23,227 nt of DNA, from NCBI GenBank assembly GCA_963929765.1, contig CAWVKD010000088.1:1-23227 (forward strand), in the 5' to 3' direction. Every line of letters begins with the position of its first letter. Position 1 is the stretch's first letter. The position numbers were made by a program, and so were the translations under genes. Source of the stretch: RGIG529 sp963929765. GTDB lineage: Bacteria > Bacillota > Clostridia > Oscillospirales > Oscillospiraceae. Shown one piece after another: positions 22,981 to 23,227 of this stretch. The notes beneath the pieces are model-generated. The model was not told the DNA's origin, did no database searches, and saw only the letters and a program-made list of their open reading frames with translations.

Positions 22981-23007
22981 ATCAAAGAAAAGGGAAGAGA
23001 AATTCCC
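22981..23007 (-). terminator. Probable terminator of the gene entering from the right edge
   Basis: GGGAA and TTCCC (23003-23007 and 22992-22996) form a short stem around a 6-nt loop, followed on the minus strand by TTTTCTTTG. It lies about 130 bp after the stop at 23139, farther than usual for a terminator. Confidence 0.45.
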
Positions 23008-23138
23008 ATTCCCCCTTATGTTGCAACCTATTTTCCAGACAATGTTTGATGCATATCTGATTCTTTGTGTTTACAGCTGCACGCTGTCCTTAAAGATTAC
23101 AGGTATCCTCCACTACCATTCGTTTTAAAGATACTATA

Positions 23139-23227
23139 TTAAATATCCCGGGAGAGTAGCACTACCGTCTCAACTTGCTGTTCGTTGTCCAAACTGATAT
23201 TCATATCTTCCTCGATGATAGGCAGCC
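23139..23227 (-). CDS. C-terminal end of a gene running off the window, possibly a 23S rRNA uracil methyltransferase
   Basis: Only the last 28 codons are in the window, ending with TAA at 23139-23141. The other two minus-strand frames contain stops, and the tail reads NEQQVETVVLLSRDI. VETVVLLSR-type tails end the RumA/RlmD family of 23S rRNA (uracil-5-)-methyltransferases, where the motif follows a proline-rich HxE segment; that preceding segment is not seen here in its usual form. The evidence is therefore a short motif only. Confidence 0.5.
   Translation of the reverse strand, partial: LPIIEEDMNISLDNEQQVETVVLLSRDI

Larger units (their letters stand above)
22767..23138. other. Non-coding leader region upstream of the amidase
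   Basis: No gene is supported in these 372 bp. On the minus strand there is, in order, the probable terminator of the gene entering from the right, an extended -10 motif TGTTATAAT (22968-22976), a further TATGAT-like box, and two hairpins before the amidase: AACTTTTC/GAAAAGGTT (22861-22888) and a bulged hairpin at 22822-22856. This makes a structured 5' leader of about 180 nt. Confidence 0.5.

Noticed and set aside
1..23227. CRISPR arrays, insertion sequences, tRNA genes or phage modules
   Set aside because: No regularly spaced repeats, transposase or integrase sequence, or tRNA-like structure was seen in either strand.

Overview
The window looks like a chromosomal segment from a Gram-positive anaerobe of the Clostridia, probably Oscillospiraceae/Ruminococcaceae-like. 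This is inferred from moderately AT-rich DNA, strong AGGAGG-type ribosome binding sites, a tryptophan T-box leader, an FMN riboswitch ahead of a ribDEAH operon, TmcAL, a PadR/DUF1700 pair and acetate metabolism genes. A species cannot be named from the sequence. I see no insertion sequences, prophage genes, CRISPR arrays, tRNAs or rRNAs. Nearly everything is on the minus strand; only tmcAL, padR and the DUF1700 gene are on the plus strand.

Layout by coordinate. 1-1260: acetate kinase (ackA, minus), divergent from tmcAL (1446-2687, plus), a tRNA-modifying cytidine acetate ligase. 2713-3828: a PadR regulator and an overlapping HAAS/DUF1700 membrane protein. Their consensus promoter carries a perfect inverted repeat whose spacer is the -10 box. 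3834-5891: a molybdopterin molybdenumtransferase-like protein and a SAM methyltransferase in one minus-strand unit with its own promoter and terminator. 6021-10528: the riboflavin operon. It has a promoter, an FMN riboswitch with a terminator, then ribD-ribE-ribBA-ribH and a HAD phosphatase that is a good candidate for the dephosphorylation step of the pathway. 10546-11150: an acetate uptake transporter (SatP/YaaH). 11361-11963: a divergent MoaE-like protein with promoter and terminator. 12059-12526: a NimA-like flavin/pyridoxamine-oxidase-fold protein.

12635-19463: a complete tryptophan operon, trpE-G-D-C-F-B-A, read on the minus strand. Every junction overlaps or is separated by 3 nt, so the operon looks translationally coupled throughout. 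Its leader is a tRNA-Trp-responsive T-box (specifier UGG) followed by two back-to-back terminator-like hairpins. 19605-22766: a two-gene cassette of a membrane-anchored FN3-N-acetylmuramoyl-L-alanine amidase and a zinc-ribbon/VWA/NTF2-like membrane protein. 22767-23138 is a non-coding stretch with several hairpins. 23139-23227 holds the C-terminal end of a further minus-strand gene that runs out of the window.

Most of the window is housekeeping biosynthesis under RNA-based control. The less ordinary parts are the zinc-ribbon/VWA plus amidase cassette, the HAD gene in the rib operon, the duplicated terminator in the trp leader, the -10-embedded PadR operator, and the divergent MoaE and MoeA proteins.
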